Program-made: the position numbers and the translations under genes
The notes under the pieces: generated by a model
Database searches by the model: none
The model's input: only the letters and a program-made list of their open reading frames with translations
Told to the model about the DNA's origin: nothing
NCBI RefSeq assembly: GCF_013409255.1
Contig: NZ_JACCAS010000002.1
Coordinates: 1,984,001 to 2,048,000, forward strand
Origin: Paraburkholderia bryophila
Lineage (GTDB): Bacteria > Pseudomonadota > Gammaproteobacteria > Burkholderiales > Burkholderiaceae
Direction: 5' to 3'
Length of the DNA stretch: 64,000 nt
Shown: in pieces, positions 8,495 to 17,761 of the stretch
Layout of the letters: the number at the start of each line of letters is the position of its first letter
How positions within the stretch are numbered: position 1 is the stretch's first letter

Positions 8495-10765
8495 ATGTTG
8501 AAACGCAGAACCTTCCTGCTCGGCGGCGCCAGCGCAGTGGGCGCGCTGCTGGTCGGCTGGTCGGTGCTGCCGCCGGGTCAACGGCTCACGACGTCCACGC
8601 CGTTACCCGCAGAAGGCACGCAAGTGCCGCTAAACGGCTGGGTCAAGATCGCCGCCGACAACAGCGTGACGATCATCATGTGCAAGGCGGAAATGGGGCA
8701 GGGCATCCACACCGGCCTCGCGATGCTGCTCGCCGAAGAGCTCGACGCGGAGTGGTCGCAGGTCCGCGTGGAGGATTCGCCGATCGACAGGATCTACAAC
8801 AGCGTGCAGAACATCGTCGACGATCTGCCGTTTCGTCCCGACGACGACAGCGCCGTGAAGCGCGCGACGGTCTGGATGACGCGCAAGCTGGTGCGCGACG
8901 CCGGCACGATGATGACAGGCGGTTCGTCGAGCATCAACGATCTGTGGACGCCGATGCGCGAAGCCGGCGCCTCGGCGCGCGCGATGCTGATCGGCGCGGC
9001 GGCCGCGCAATGGCAGGTGCCGGCCGCCGAATGCCGCGCGGAAAGCGGCGAGGTGTTGCATCCGTCGGGGCATCGGGCGAGCTTCGGCGAGTTGTCTTCG
9101 CTGGCGGCGCAGCAGCCGCTGCCGCGCAACGTGGCGTTAAAAGACCCGGCCAACTTCAAGCTGATCGGCAAACCGGTCCGCCGCATTGAGGCCGCGTCGA
9201 AGATCAACGGCACGGCGCGCTTCGGCATCGACGCGCTGCCCGACGGGCTGCTGTATGCGAGCGTCGTCATGTGTCCCACGCTGGGTGGCACGGCCGCGCA
9301 TTTCGACGCCGGGCCCGCGGAGAAACTGCCGGGCTTCATCAAGGCGTTCGCCGTCGCGCCGTACAACGGTGGAACCGGCGGCGTCGCGGTGATCGCCGAC
9401 AACCCGTTCCGCGCGATGAACGCCGTTACCGCCGTCACCGTCGATTGGAACGACGGCGACGCGGCGCACATCTCGAGCGCGGATGTGCAGAGCCGTCTCA
9501 TGCAAGCGCTGGACGACAGCGACGGCCATGCCTACTACCGCCTCGGCGATGTCGACGCCGCGCTGAGCGGCGCCACGCGCACGGTCAGCGCCGACTATCA
9601 CGCGCCGTATCTCGCGCACGGCGCGGTCGAACCGCTCAATTGCACGGTACAGGTCGCGGACGGTGTGGCGACGGTGTGGGTGTCCACGCAAGTCCCCGCG
9701 CTCGCGCGTCATCACGTGGCCAAGGTACTGAACCTCGACGCCGACAAGGTCGACGTGCAAACGCAGTTGCTCGGCGGCGCATTCGGCCGGCGCCTCGAAC
9801 TCGATTTCATCGCGCAGGCCGCGGTGATTGCGCGCCAGGGCGGTGGGCGTCCGGTGCAGACCATCTGGTCGCGCGCGCAGGATTTCACGCATGATTTCTA
9901 TCGGCCCGCCTGCGTATCGCGGCTCAAGGCCGGTCTCGATGCACACGGCAAGCTGGTCGCGTGGGACAGCCTGTCCGCGGGTCAGGCGATCGTGCCGGAA
10001 TCGCTCGCGCGCTACTACGGCGTGCCGCGACTTCCGATCGACAAAACCACCTGCGAGGGCGCATTCGATCAACCCTACGAATGGCCCGCCGCGCGTGTCG
10101 CGCACAAGATCGTCGACTTGCCGATACCGATCGGCTTCTGGCGTTCGGTCGGCCATTCGCATCAGGCGTTCTTTACGGAGAGTTTCACTGACGAACTCGC
10201 TGCTGCCGCCGGCCGCGATCCGATTGCGTTTCGCGCCGAACTGCTCGCGCGGCATCCGCGTCATCTGGCGGTGTTGAAGCGGGTTGCCGCGTTGTCGGAA
10301 TGGGGGCGTCCGTTGAGTCATGCCGCCGACGGCGCGCCGCGCTCGCGCGGCGTCGCGCTGCATGAGGCGTTCGGCAGCGTCGTCGCGCAGGTGGCGGAAG
10401 TGTCGCTCGGGCCGGGCAAGCAGATTCGCGTGCATCGCGTGGTCTGCGTGATCGATTGCGGTTTGCCGGTGAATCCGAATCTGATCCGGCAGCAAATGGA
10501 AAGCGGGATCGTGTTCGGCCTCTCGACCGCGTTGCAGGACGAAATCACGATCGTCGACGGTCAGGTGCAGCAGAAGAACTTCGTGGATTTTCCGGTGGTG
10601 CGGATGAACGATTGCCCTGCGATCGAAACCGAGATCATGCCGAGTCAACTGCATCCGCAAGGCGTCGGCGAGCCGGGCGTGCCGCCGGTCGCACCGGCCG
10701 TGGCGAATGCGGTGTTCGCGCTGACGGGGCAACGTCTGCGCGCGTTGCCGCTGAAGCTGGCGTAA
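8495..10765 (+). CDS. iorB: Tat-exported molybdopterin hydroxylase large subunit (isoquinoline 1-oxidoreductase beta type)
   Basis: The 756-residue protein starts with a twin-arginine-type signal (KRRTFLLGGASAVGALLVGW). It continues as a xanthine-oxidase-family molybdenum-cofactor subunit. Visible motifs are KAEMGQGIHTGLAMLLAEEL, the molybdopterin-contacting QLLGGAFGRRLE, and the active-site Gly-x-Gly-Glu region PQGVGEPGVPPVAPAVANA near the C-terminus. These enzymes hydroxylate N-heteroaromatics or oxidise aldehydes, usually passing electrons to a 2Fe-2S subunit. That partner gene follows 35 bp downstream. The actual substrate cannot be read from sequence; IorB is the nearest named relative I recognise. 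Confidence 0.85.
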   Translation: MLKRRTFLLGGASAVGALLVGWSVLPPGQRLTTSTPLPAEGTQVPLNGWVKIAADNSVTIIMCKAEMGQGIHTGLAMLLAEELDAEWSQVRVEDSPIDRIYNSVQNIVDDLPFRPDDDSAVKRATVWMTRKLVRDAGTMMTGGSSSINDLWTPMREAGASARAMLIGAAAAQWQVPAAECRAESGEVLHPSGHRASFGELSSLAAQQPLPRNVALKDPANFKLIGKPVRRIEAASKINGTARFGIDALPDGLLYASVVMCPTLGGTAAHFDAGPAEKLPGFIKAFAVAPYNGGTGGVAVIADNPFRAMNAVTAVTVDWNDGDAAHISSADVQSRLMQALDDSDGHAYYRLGDVDAALSGATRTVSADYHAPYLAHGAVEPLNCTVQVADGVATVWVSTQVPALARHHVAKVLNLDADKVDVQTQLLGGAFGRRLELDFIAQAAVIARQGGGRPVQTIWSRAQDFTHDFYRPACVSRLKAGLDAHGKLVAWDSLSAGQAIVPESLARYYGVPRLPIDKTTCEGAFDQPYEWPAARVAHKIVDLPIPIGFWRSVGHSHQAFFTESFTDELAAAAGRDPIAFRAELLARHPRHLAVLKRVAALSEWGRPLSHAADGAPRSRGVALHEAFGSVVAQVAEVSLGPGKQIRVHRVVCVIDCGLPVNPNLIRQQMESGIVFGLSTALQDEITIVDGQVQQKNFVDFPVVRMNDCPAIETEIMPSQLHPQGVGEPGVPPVAPAVANAVFALTGQRLRALPLKLA

Positions 10766-10800
10766 CGCGCGGCAAGAACAGGAATCACGAGGAGACCCGT

Positions 10801-11262
10801 ATGGGATCGCTAAACATCAACGGCCGCGCGGTAGCGGTGCAGGCCGAGCCGGATATGCCGCTGCTGTGGGTGCTGCGTGCCGAACTCGGCATGACCGGTA
10901 CCAAGTTCGGCTGCGGCGTGGGCATTTGCGGCGCGTGTACGGTTCATCTGGACGGCAAGGCGAGCCTGTCATGCCAGACGCTGATGTCGAGCCTGCATAC
11001 GCAGAAGATCACGACGATAGAAGGCGTGCAGGGTGCAGAGGCGCAGGCCTTGAAGGCAGCGTGGATCGATCTCGACGTGGTGCAGTGCGGCTATTGCCAA
11101 AGCGCGCAACTGATGGCGGCCTGCGCGCTGCTCAAACAGAAACCCAATCCCACGGATGCCGATATCGACGCGGCCATGTCCAACATCGTATGCCGTTGCG
11201 GCACGTATCCGCGCGTGCGGGCGGCGATCCATCAGGCGGCGGCGAAGCGTCGGTCGGTATAG
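10801..11262 (+). CDS. iorA: 2Fe-2S subunit of molybdenum hydroxylase (isoquinoline 1-oxidoreductase alpha type)
   Basis: The 153-residue protein carries both iron-sulfur motifs of the family. The plant-ferredoxin-like set is GCGVGICGACTVHLDGK with a fourth Cys about 12 residues on. The C-terminal helical set is QCGYCQSAQL and CRCGTYPRVRAAI. The ATG at 10801 follows GGAG; the in-frame upstream extension overlaps the previous gene and has no family similarity. It should shuttle electrons from the molybdenum site of the preceding subunit. There is no signal peptide, so export would occur with the Tat-bearing large subunit (inference). Confidence 0.88.
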   Translation: MGSLNINGRAVAVQAEPDMPLLWVLRAELGMTGTKFGCGVGICGACTVHLDGKASLSCQTLMSSLHTQKITTIEGVQGAEAQALKAAWIDLDVVQCGYCQSAQLMAACALLKQKPNPTDADIDAAMSNIVCRCGTYPRVRAAIHQAAAKRRSV

Positions 11263-11312
11263 CGCCGGCGACGTGTCGACGCGTTCGCTTCAGTGTTCGC
11301 CGCCGTCTCCGC

Positions 11313-11405
11313 TCAGTTAGCGAACATTTCCACCACAGCGACCACGGCCGTAAAAATGCCGATACATCCGCCCAATGTGACTGCGCCTTGCATGAATTGC
11401 GACAT
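11313..11405 (-). CDS. Putative 30-residue single-TM peptide
   Basis: An ATG at 11405 with an AGGG site upstream opens a 30-codon frame (MSQFMQGAVTLGGCIGIFTA, then VVAVVEMFAN) that is one continuous hydrophobic helix ending in a TGA. It lies 98 bp downstream of the FAD oxidoreductase on the same strand, behind an AT-rich stretch that could hold its own promoter. Such very small membrane peptides are easily missed, and comparison across related genomes would settle it. I know no named family. An antisense frame here (11293-11484) looks non-coding. Confidence 0.4.
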   Translation of the reverse strand: MSQFMQGAVTLGGCIGIFTAVVAVVEMFAN

Positions 11406-11503
11406 ACGTGACCCTGTAGCGAGAGTGGTTGACCGAGAACATTTAACCCGAAATGAAAGCTTAAAGAAAGCTTATCAAAAATAAAACGTAAGCAAATTCG
11501 GGC

Positions 11504-13147
11504 TTATCCCAGGGCGCGGTTTGCCGCGAGCACACCCCAGTACGAGGCTTCTTCAAACAGCGACATGCCCGACAGATCCGCATGCGCGAACAGCACCGGT
11601 CCGTCCGCGTCGCGCAACGCGAGCAGGCCAGGACGGCTGAGGAAGCCGACGTCCGGCGTCGCCATCGCATGGCCGCGCACGGTGATTTCCAGCGCGGTGG
11701 CGTGACGCCATAAGTCGCGGCCATAAGCGGGTAGCAGATCGATTGCCGCTTGCGTGCGCAGGTCGTCGGGATGCGCGGCGGCGAGCCAGCGGCGGGTGTC
11801 GTCGGGCGTATTCAGATCGAGCGCCTGATACGCCGAGAACACCGAGCGTTGCGGCGGCGACAGACGAATCAGTTGATGCGTCGAGACCACATAGCCGAGA
11901 CCTTCGCCGCGATAGACGACGTTGTCCCACGCGAGCGGCACACCTTGCGCTTCGCGCGGCATGCCGTCCATCAGAAAGTTGGAAACCAGCCACGGCGCAC
12001 GCGGCGGTAGGTCGCGCGACGCGTCGAAACCGTACGCGGACAGATGCGGCATGACGTGCTGCGCGACAAAAAGCGGCATGGCCGACACCACGCGGCGCGC
12101 TTTCAGCACGAAGGTACTGAGCACGTTATGACTGTCGATGCATACGCACAACACTTCCACGCTACCCGGTTTCTCATCGACACGCGCGGCAAAGCCCGGC
12201 ATTGACCACGTGGATTTGCCGACGCGTTGCGTGATCGACGTGCTCAGCTTGGTCACCATGCTATGCAGCCCGTCGGGCCAGGTCAGCACCGCGCCGTCTT
12301 CCGCATTGCGCGCATGGCCGCCGCGCGACGAGAAGTAGTGCAAGCCGGCCCACGCGGACACGTGTTCATAACCGGCGCCGAAATCGTCGCGGCACGCGTA
12401 ATTCAGATACCAGTGCAGCGACGGCGCGGTATAGCCTTCGTCGAGCAGCCACTGTTTGAACGAGCGCTTGTCCAATGCGCGCCAGCGCGGCTCCTGCGAC
12501 GACTGCGCGAGCGGAATGCAGAACACCTTGCGGCCGTCGCTGCCCACGGCGGTGCGCAGTGTGTCGGTGTAAGCGAAAAAGCGCTGTTGCTGCGCGATTT
12601 CCGCGTGATTCACGCCGAGCGTCGGCACCAGGCCGTCCTGCCATTGACCGTCGATCAGCAAGCGTTCGTCCGGCGCATGCACCAGCACGCGTTCGTCGAA
12701 CACCGGCCGTGCGGTGAACGGATCGGCTTCGATCACGCCGAAGTCGGCGAGCATGTCGCGCAGGTGTGTCGATTTCATCGACGGTAACGGCAGATAGTGC
12801 GCACCCTTCGGATAGCCTAGCTCGCCATAGCGGCCGCCAGCCGCATTGCCGCCGAATTCGGGCCCGGCGAGCACGACGAAATTCTTATGCCCCGCTCGCG
12901 CGAGTTGCCATGCGCACGACAAACCGGCCGCGCCTGCGCCGAGAATCGCGATGTCGGTTTCGAGCGTGCCGGACGGCGCCGGCAAGCTGCGAAGGTCGCG
13001 CAGTGCGTGACCTTCGCGCATGCCGGGACTGTCGATCACTGGCGTCGTTTCGATCCAACCGGTGCGGCTGAGATCGGTCAAGGAGCCCAACGCGCCCACG
13101 CCCACCGCGCCGGCCGCGCCCGCAAAGAGAAAAGTGCGGCGGTCCAT
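11504..13147 (-). CDS. Tat-type FAD-dependent oxidoreductase of the polyamine island
   Basis: The 547-residue protein opens with MDRRTFLFAGAAGAVGVGAL, a twin-arginine-like signal. It then has a Rossmann dinucleotide motif (DIAILGAGAAGLSCAWQLARAG) near residue 70 and a C-terminal FAD-closing segment (PGLLALRDADGPVLFAHADLSG). Overall it resembles the amine-oxidase/NAD(P)-binding Rossmann class. Its start overlaps the stop of the spermidine-synthase-like gene (TGATG), so the pair is translationally coupled. A periplasmic polyamine or amine oxidase role is suggested by context but not shown; no substrate residues are recognised. Confidence 0.75.
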   Translation of the reverse strand: MDRRTFLFAGAAGAVGVGALGSLTDLSRTGWIETTPVIDSPGMREGHALRDLRSLPAPSGTLETDIAILGAGAAGLSCAWQLARAGHKNFVVLAGPEFGGNAAGGRYGELGYPKGAHYLPLPSMKSTHLRDMLADFGVIEADPFTARPVFDERVLVHAPDERLLIDGQWQDGLVPTLGVNHAEIAQQQRFFAYTDTLRTAVGSDGRKVFCIPLAQSSQEPRWRALDKRSFKQWLLDEGYTAPSLHWYLNYACRDDFGAGYEHVSAWAGLHYFSSRGGHARNAEDGAVLTWPDGLHSMVTKLSTSITQRVGKSTWSMPGFAARVDEKPGSVEVLCVCIDSHNVLSTFVLKARRVVSAMPLFVAQHVMPHLSAYGFDASRDLPPRAPWLVSNFLMDGMPREAQGVPLAWDNVVYRGEGLGYVVSTHQLIRLSPPQRSVFSAYQALDLNTPDDTRRWLAAAHPDDLRTQAAIDLLPAYGRDLWRHATALEITVRGHAMATPDVGFLSRPGLLALRDADGPVLFAHADLSGMSLFEEASYWGVLAANRALG

Positions 13148-14667
13148 CAGCGCAGCACGTGCTTCCAGTCGTCGTCGAAAAGGCGGACGAGCGGCTGGTC
13201 GTTCATCTGGTTCGGCGCCATCGGCAATGCGGGCATGTCGGCGGGAAAGTGAAACATTTCAACCGCGGTTTGCGCGTCGAGCCAGCGCATCGGCTCCGAG
13301 TAATGCGTCGGGATCGTATAGTCGCGACGCTTGCCGGCAATCACGAAACCCCAGTCGCCGAACGACGGCACATAGCAGTGATACGGCCACGTGTTGAAGC
13401 CCGCCTCGCGCAAGGTATCCACAATCGTCCAATACGCATGCGGCGCGAAATACGGCGAGGTGGATTGAATCACCGCATAGCCGTTCTCGGACAGATGTCG
13501 CGACAGCATGCGATACACCGGCACCGAGTACAACCGGCCTAAACCGAAGTTAGTCGGATCGGGAAAATCCACGACGATCGCGTCGAAGACCTCCGCATTG
13601 GATTCGAGCCAGCGCACGGCGTCGTCGTTGATTACGTGCACGCGCGGATCTTTCAACGAGCCCTGGTTGAGTTTGACGAGCGGTGCCGAGGTGGAAAACA
13701 TTCGCGTCATGGCCGGGTCGAGATCGACCAGCGTCACGGTCTCGATGTTGCGATGCTTGAGGATTTCGCGCACCGCGAGGCCGTCGCCGCCGCCGAGCAC
13801 GAGCACATGCTTCGCCCACGGCAACGCTTCGAGCGTCGGATGAATCAGCGCCTCGTGATAGCGGTGTTCGTCGCGCGACGAGAATTGCAGATTGCCGTTC
13901 AGGTACAGCCGCATGTCGTCGTGCCATTGCGTGAGCACGATGCGCTGATACGGCGTGGTTTCGGAGAAGATCGTTTCGTCGCCATACAAGCCGTGTTCGG
14001 CCCAATGCGTCAGGCGCTCCGACAGCGCGAAACCCGCGCCGAGCAGGCTGATCACGAGTGCGGCGCGCATCAGCTTGCCCGGCACGTTGCTGATTTCGGC
14101 GCGGAACGTGTGCGTGGTCCACAGCGCCACCAGCGCGTTGAGAATGCCGAACAGAAAGCTGGTGCGCAGCAGGCCGAGACGCGGCGCGAGCACCAGCGGA
14201 AACAGCAGCGAGACCGCGAGCGAGCCGAGATAGTCGAAGGTCAGCACGTCGCTGACGGTGTGGCGGAACGCCTGGCGGCGCTGCTGGAACGCGCGCATCA
14301 CCAGCGGAATCTCCATGCCGATCAACGCGCCGAGCACCAGCACCACCGCGTAGAGCGCCGCGCGAAACGGCGTGGACAGCCACGCGAACACGCCGAACAG
14401 CATGGCCGCCGACAAACCGCCGAGCAGGCCCACCAGCAATTCGATATCGACGAAGCGGTCGAGCACGTCGTCGTCGTCGACGAATCTGGCGAGCCACGAG
14501 CCCACGCCCATTGCAAACAGATAACAGCCGATCACCGACGAGAACTGCAATACCGAATCGCCGAGCAAATAGCTGGACAAGGTACTGCTGATCAGCTCAT
14601 AACCCAATCCGCACGAGGCCAGCACCAGTACGGACAGTATCAGCATGCGATTATGTTTAATCTTCAT
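13147..14667 (-). CDS. Membrane-bound spermidine-synthase-like aminopropyltransferase
   Basis: The 506-residue protein has about seven N-terminal transmembrane segments (residues ~5-230) fused to a spermidine-synthase fold. The fold shows the SAM-type motif VLVLGGGDGLAVREILKHR, the following acidic VTLVDLDPAM, and IVVDFPDPTNFGLGRLYS in the position of the catalytic Asp loop. The start at 14667 (MKIKHNRML) has GGAG eight bases upstream; the longer in-frame start at 14730 adds a non-conserved tail. It should transfer the aminopropyl group of decarboxylated SAM to an amine at the inner membrane. The decarboxylase is encoded in the opposite arm of the island. Substrate amine unknown. Confidence 0.85.
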   Translation of the reverse strand: MKIKHNRMLILSVLVLASCGLGYELISSTLSSYLLGDSVLQFSSVIGCYLFAMGVGSWLARFVDDDDVLDRFVDIELLVGLLGGLSAAMLFGVFAWLSTPFRAALYAVVLVLGALIGMEIPLVMRAFQQRRQAFRHTVSDVLTFDYLGSLAVSLLFPLVLAPRLGLLRTSFLFGILNALVALWTTHTFRAEISNVPGKLMRAALVISLLGAGFALSERLTHWAEHGLYGDETIFSETTPYQRIVLTQWHDDMRLYLNGNLQFSSRDEHRYHEALIHPTLEALPWAKHVLVLGGGDGLAVREILKHRNIETVTLVDLDPAMTRMFSTSAPLVKLNQGSLKDPRVHVINDDAVRWLESNAEVFDAIVVDFPDPTNFGLGRLYSVPVYRMLSRHLSENGYAVIQSTSPYFAPHAYWTIVDTLREAGFNTWPYHCYVPSFGDWGFVIAGKRRDYTIPTHYSEPMRWLDAQTAVEMFHFPADMPALPMAPNQMNDQPLVRLFDDDWKHVLR

Positions 14668-14747
14668 GCTGGGCACTCCGGTCCGATCTGGATATACTGG
14701 CGGCGATTTGCGCGCGCCGTCGCGACACACAAAATCCGGGAGATTAA
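14668..14747. promoter_or_regulatory. Divergent promoter region of the polyamine island
   Basis: This 80-bp gap lies between two start codons facing away from each other, so both arms must be promoted from here and are likely co-regulated. It contains GATATACT-like -10 material on the plus side around 14690-14697 and the ribosome-binding sites of both first genes at its edges (GGGAG before 14748). No clear operator symmetry was seen. Confidence 0.5.
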
Positions 14748-15134
14748 ATGGGTGATGCCTTTTCTTATGGGATTCATTTACTGTCGGCGTTTGTGCTGAT
14801 CCTCGGATTCGCGGCAGTTTACCTCAAGGTCACGCCGTTCGACGAACTTGCGTTGATCCGCGAGGGCAACGTGGCGGCGCTGCTGTCCTTTGCCGGCGCG
14901 TTGATCGGCTTCTGCCTGACGCTCGCGTCGAGCATTGCGCACAACTCCACGCTGGTGCTGGTGCTGATCTGGGCATTCGGTGCGATGATCGTGCAGGTCG
15001 TCACTTATGCCGTCCTCACGCGCTTATTGCCCGGCATGAACCACGCGATTGAAACGCGTAATAACGCAATGGGCGGATTGATGGGTGCGGCCTCGCTGGT
15101 GGTCGGCATTATCAACGCGGCCTGCTTAACGTAA
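14748..15134 (+). CDS. DUF350 (YjfL-type) inner-membrane protein
   Basis: The 128-residue protein has four hydrophobic helices arranged in pairs, as in DUF350. The middle segment reads NVAALLSFAGALIGFCLTLA, and a small-residue helix GGLMGAASLVVGIINAA is at the C-terminus. The YjfL relative in E. coli sits in the yjf cluster next to a PspA-like gene and a glutathionylspermidine-synthase-like gene. The combination with polyamine enzymes therefore recurs. Molecular function is unknown; a small channel, scaffold or microdomain protein is conceivable. It is first in the plus arm and is followed by the SPFH gene. Confidence 0.85.
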   Translation: MGDAFSYGIHLLSAFVLILGFAAVYLKVTPFDELALIREGNVAALLSFAGALIGFCLTLASSIAHNSTLVLVLIWAFGAMIVQVVTYAVLTRLLPGMNHAIETRNNAMGGLMGAASLVVGIINAACLT

Positions 15135-15199
15135 ATTCACGTTTAACGCATTTTCATCTTAATGCCTGATTGGCGGGCGCCTCGCACGAGGAGTACACG

Positions 15200-16207
15200 A
15201 TGAGTCTCGGTTCGTTTATTCGCAAGCAGTTTGTCGACGTTCTGCAATGGACGGAAGACGGTGACGGCGTATTGGCCTGGCGTTATCCGATGGAAGATCA
15301 TGAAATCCAGTACGGCGGCCAATTGACGGTGCGCGAGTCGCAAATGGCGCTGTTCGTCAACGAAGGCCGCATTGCCGACGTATTCGGCCCCGGCCTGTAC
15401 ACGCTGACCACGCGCACGCTGCCGCTGCTGACCAGTCTGCGCAATTGGGACAAGCTGTTCGAGTCGCCGTTCAAGTCCGACGTGTACTTCTTCAGCACGC
15501 GTTTGCAACTCGGCCGCCGCTGGGGCACGCCGCAACCCGTCACGATCCGCGACAGCGAATTCGGCCTGGTGCAGGTGCGCGCGTTCGGCATCTACTCGTA
15601 CCGGGTGGTCGACGTGCCGGCGTTTCATCGCGAGATCAGCGGCACGCGCGGCGTTTATACCGTCGACGATCTCGAACAGCAATTGCGCAATCTCGTCGTG
15701 ACGGCCATGAGCGTCGCGTTTGGTTCGGCCGATGTGGCGTTCGTGGACATGGCGGCGAATCAGGAGGTGCTGTCGCAACGTATCGGCCAGGCGCTTGCGC
15801 CGGTGTTCGCGCGCTACGGCGTGGCGCTCGATTCGTTCACGGTGCAAAGCGTATCGCTGCCGGACGCGCTGCAAAAGGCGCTCGACGCCCGCATTAGCGT
15901 TGGCGTAAGCGGCGATCTGAACAAGTTCGCGCAGTACCAGGCCGCGCAATCGATTCCGCTCGCCGCGCAGAACGCGGGCGGCGTGGCGGGTGTCGGCGCG
16001 GGCCTCGCGGCCGGCGCGGCGATCGCGCAGACCATGACGGGCGCGCTGAATCAGACACAGTCGCCAACTCCCGCACAACCCGCGGCCGCCGCGAACGACT
16101 ACGTGGACCGCCTGCAGCAACTCAAGACCTTGCTAGACAAAGGCCTCGTCACCGAAGACGACTATGCGAAGGCGAAAGCCGAGATTCTCGCGAAGCTGAC
16201 GAAATAA
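15200..16207 (+). CDS. SPFH/Band-7-like protein with C-terminal SHOCT helix
   Basis: The 335-residue soluble protein starts MSLGSFIRKQFVDVLQWTED and contains an SPFH-like beta/alpha domain (about 30-235, with GQLTVRESQMALFVNEGRIADV). A low-complexity Ala/Gly linker follows (about 250-290). It ends in a SHOCT-type helix pair (LQQLKTLLDKGLVTEDDYAKAKAEILAKL is the region at ~305-335). The ATG at 15200 has GAGGAG nearby; the start at 15170 lies outside the conserved part. SPFH proteins oligomerise on membranes and organise microdomains. Here it probably gathers the DUF350 and polyamine enzymes (inference). Confidence 0.85.
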   Translation: MSLGSFIRKQFVDVLQWTEDGDGVLAWRYPMEDHEIQYGGQLTVRESQMALFVNEGRIADVFGPGLYTLTTRTLPLLTSLRNWDKLFESPFKSDVYFFSTRLQLGRRWGTPQPVTIRDSEFGLVQVRAFGIYSYRVVDVPAFHREISGTRGVYTVDDLEQQLRNLVVTAMSVAFGSADVAFVDMAANQEVLSQRIGQALAPVFARYGVALDSFTVQSVSLPDALQKALDARISVGVSGDLNKFAQYQAAQSIPLAAQNAGGVAGVGAGLAAGAAIAQTMTGALNQTQSPTPAQPAAAANDYVDRLQQLKTLLDKGLVTEDDYAKAKAEILAKLTK

Positions 16208-16216
16208 GCGCACTCG

Positions 16217-17761
16217 ATGTTCAGTACTTCGTGTCCACAATGCGGCGCACCGCTCGAATTCCGTTCCGCCGCGGCCGTGATGGCCGTGTGCGGATCGTGC
16301 CGCAGCACCTTGCTCAAACACGGCGAGGCCGTTGAACGCCTCGGCGAAATGGCCGCGGTGTTCGAGGACTATTCGCCGCTGCAACTCGGCGCCACGGGCC
16401 AGTACCAAACGCGCTCGTTCACGCTGCTCGGCCGAATCCAGTTACGCTACGACGCGGGCTACTGGAGCGAGTGGTATGCCACCTTCGACGACGGTTCGTT
16501 CGGCTGGTTGTCCGATGCATCGGGCCAGTATGCGGTCACCACGCAGCGAGCACTTGAAGATAGCGAGACCGCCACGCTGCCGTCTTTCGATTCGCTGAGC
16601 CCCGGCGTGCCCTTCGAGTTCGACGGCAAGCGCTATCTCGCGTCGGATATCCGCACGGCGCAATGCGTGGGCGGCGAGGGCGAGTTGCCGTTTCGTGTCG
16701 GCGAGGGTTGGCAGGCGCGGGTGGCGGACTTCCGCTACGAAGACCATTTCATCACGCTCGACTACGCCGACGCCGATCAGCAACACGGCAAGCCGGCGCT
16801 GTATTCGGGCGAGTCGGTGGAACTCGCCGAACTCGCGTGTCAGGGCTTGCGCGACGAAGCGGAGATTCGCGAATCGGCCGGACGCTATCGCGGCGACCTG
16901 GCGGCGTTCACCTGCCCGAGTTGCGGCGCGTCGCTCGATTGCCCGGTCGGCGTCGCGGATTATGTGATCTGCGGCTCGTGCCATGCGGGCGTGGATTGCA
17001 GCGCGCCGCAGGCCACGCTGTTTTCGAAGAAGCGCACGCTCGAAGCAATCGACACCGCGTTGCCGCTCGGTGCGAGCGCAACCTTCGACGGTGCGAAGTA
17101 CACGGTGCTCGGCCTGATGCGTTGCCGCACGCCGGACGGCGAATCCAGCTGGGACGAGTATCTGCTGCACAACCTCGAACGCGGGTTCCTGTGGCAAGTG
17201 CATAGCGAAGGCCGCTGGGAGCGCGTGGAAGTATTGAATCACTGGCCGATGATCAGCCAGAGCGGCCAGGTGCTCGACGACGGCAAGACCTATCGCGAGA
17301 GCGAGCACTACGTCTCCGAAGTGACCTATGTGGCGGGTGCGTTCAACTGGCGCGTGCAGGTGGGCGACAAGACGTCGATCACGGATTTCGCCTGGCGCGA
17401 CTTCAAGATGACCCGCGAGGTCACCGCCGACGAAATCGTCTGGTCGCGCGCGAGGCCGCTGACCAACAGCAAGGTCGCCGAACGGTTCGGCATGCCGGAA
17501 CTGGCGGCTGGCGCGGCGGCCAGCCGTCGCGCGACCCAACCCAAGGCTAGCGAAAGCGACCTCAAACCGGCCAGGGAAGGTTTCACGACCGCCGGCTTCG
17601 GACCGTGGCCGTGGATCGGCACGGGCGTGATGGTGTTTGTCAACTTCGGCAAGCTGTTCGAATTCGATGGCTCGACGGTGCTGGTGATTATCGGCATCCT
17701 GGCCTTGTGGGCGCCCGAGTGGATCTGGCGCGCCTTCCACGACGAGTCGAGGTCAGCGTGA
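16217..17761 (+). CDS. DUF4178 protein with two zinc ribbons and a C-terminal membrane helix
   Basis: The 514-residue protein has two CxxC...CxxC ribbons. One is at the N-terminus (CPQCGAPLEF ... CGSCRS, residues ~6-32) and one is central (CPSCGASLDC ... CGSCHAG, residues ~233-258). Each is followed by a DUF4178-like beta-rich unit containing GRIQLRYDAGYWSEWYATFD and GLMRCRTPDGESSWDEYLLH respectively. A hydrophobic helix with short tail lies at residues ~470-505. The internal repetition suggests duplication of a ribbon-plus-DUF4178 unit. It begins 10 bp after the SPFH gene and overlaps the next start (GTGA). Function unknown; a membrane-tethered adaptor is plausible. Confidence 0.82.
   Translation: MFSTSCPQCGAPLEFRSAAAVMAVCGSCRSTLLKHGEAVERLGEMAAVFEDYSPLQLGATGQYQTRSFTLLGRIQLRYDAGYWSEWYATFDDGSFGWLSDASGQYAVTTQRALEDSETATLPSFDSLSPGVPFEFDGKRYLASDIRTAQCVGGEGELPFRVGEGWQARVADFRYEDHFITLDYADADQQHGKPALYSGESVELAELACQGLRDEAEIRESAGRYRGDLAAFTCPSCGASLDCPVGVADYVICGSCHAGVDCSAPQATLFSKKRTLEAIDTALPLGASATFDGAKYTVLGLMRCRTPDGESSWDEYLLHNLERGFLWQVHSEGRWERVEVLNHWPMISQSGQVLDDGKTYRESEHYVSEVTYVAGAFNWRVQVGDKTSITDFAWRDFKMTREVTADEIVWSRARPLTNSKVAERFGMPELAAGAAASRRATQPKASESDLKPAREGFTTAGFGPWPWIGTGVMVFVNFGKLFEFDGSTVLVIIGILALWAPEWIWRAFHDESRSA

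Noticed and set aside
9137..10732. 531-codon minus frame opposite the molybdenum hydroxylase gene
   Set aside because: Antisense shadow rich in Arg, His and Asp; the plus-strand gene has clear family motifs.
11293..11484. 63-codon plus frame after the 2Fe-2S subunit
   Set aside because: It covers the complementary strand of the more plausible small membrane peptide and of an AT-rich promoter-like stretch; composition is not protein-like.
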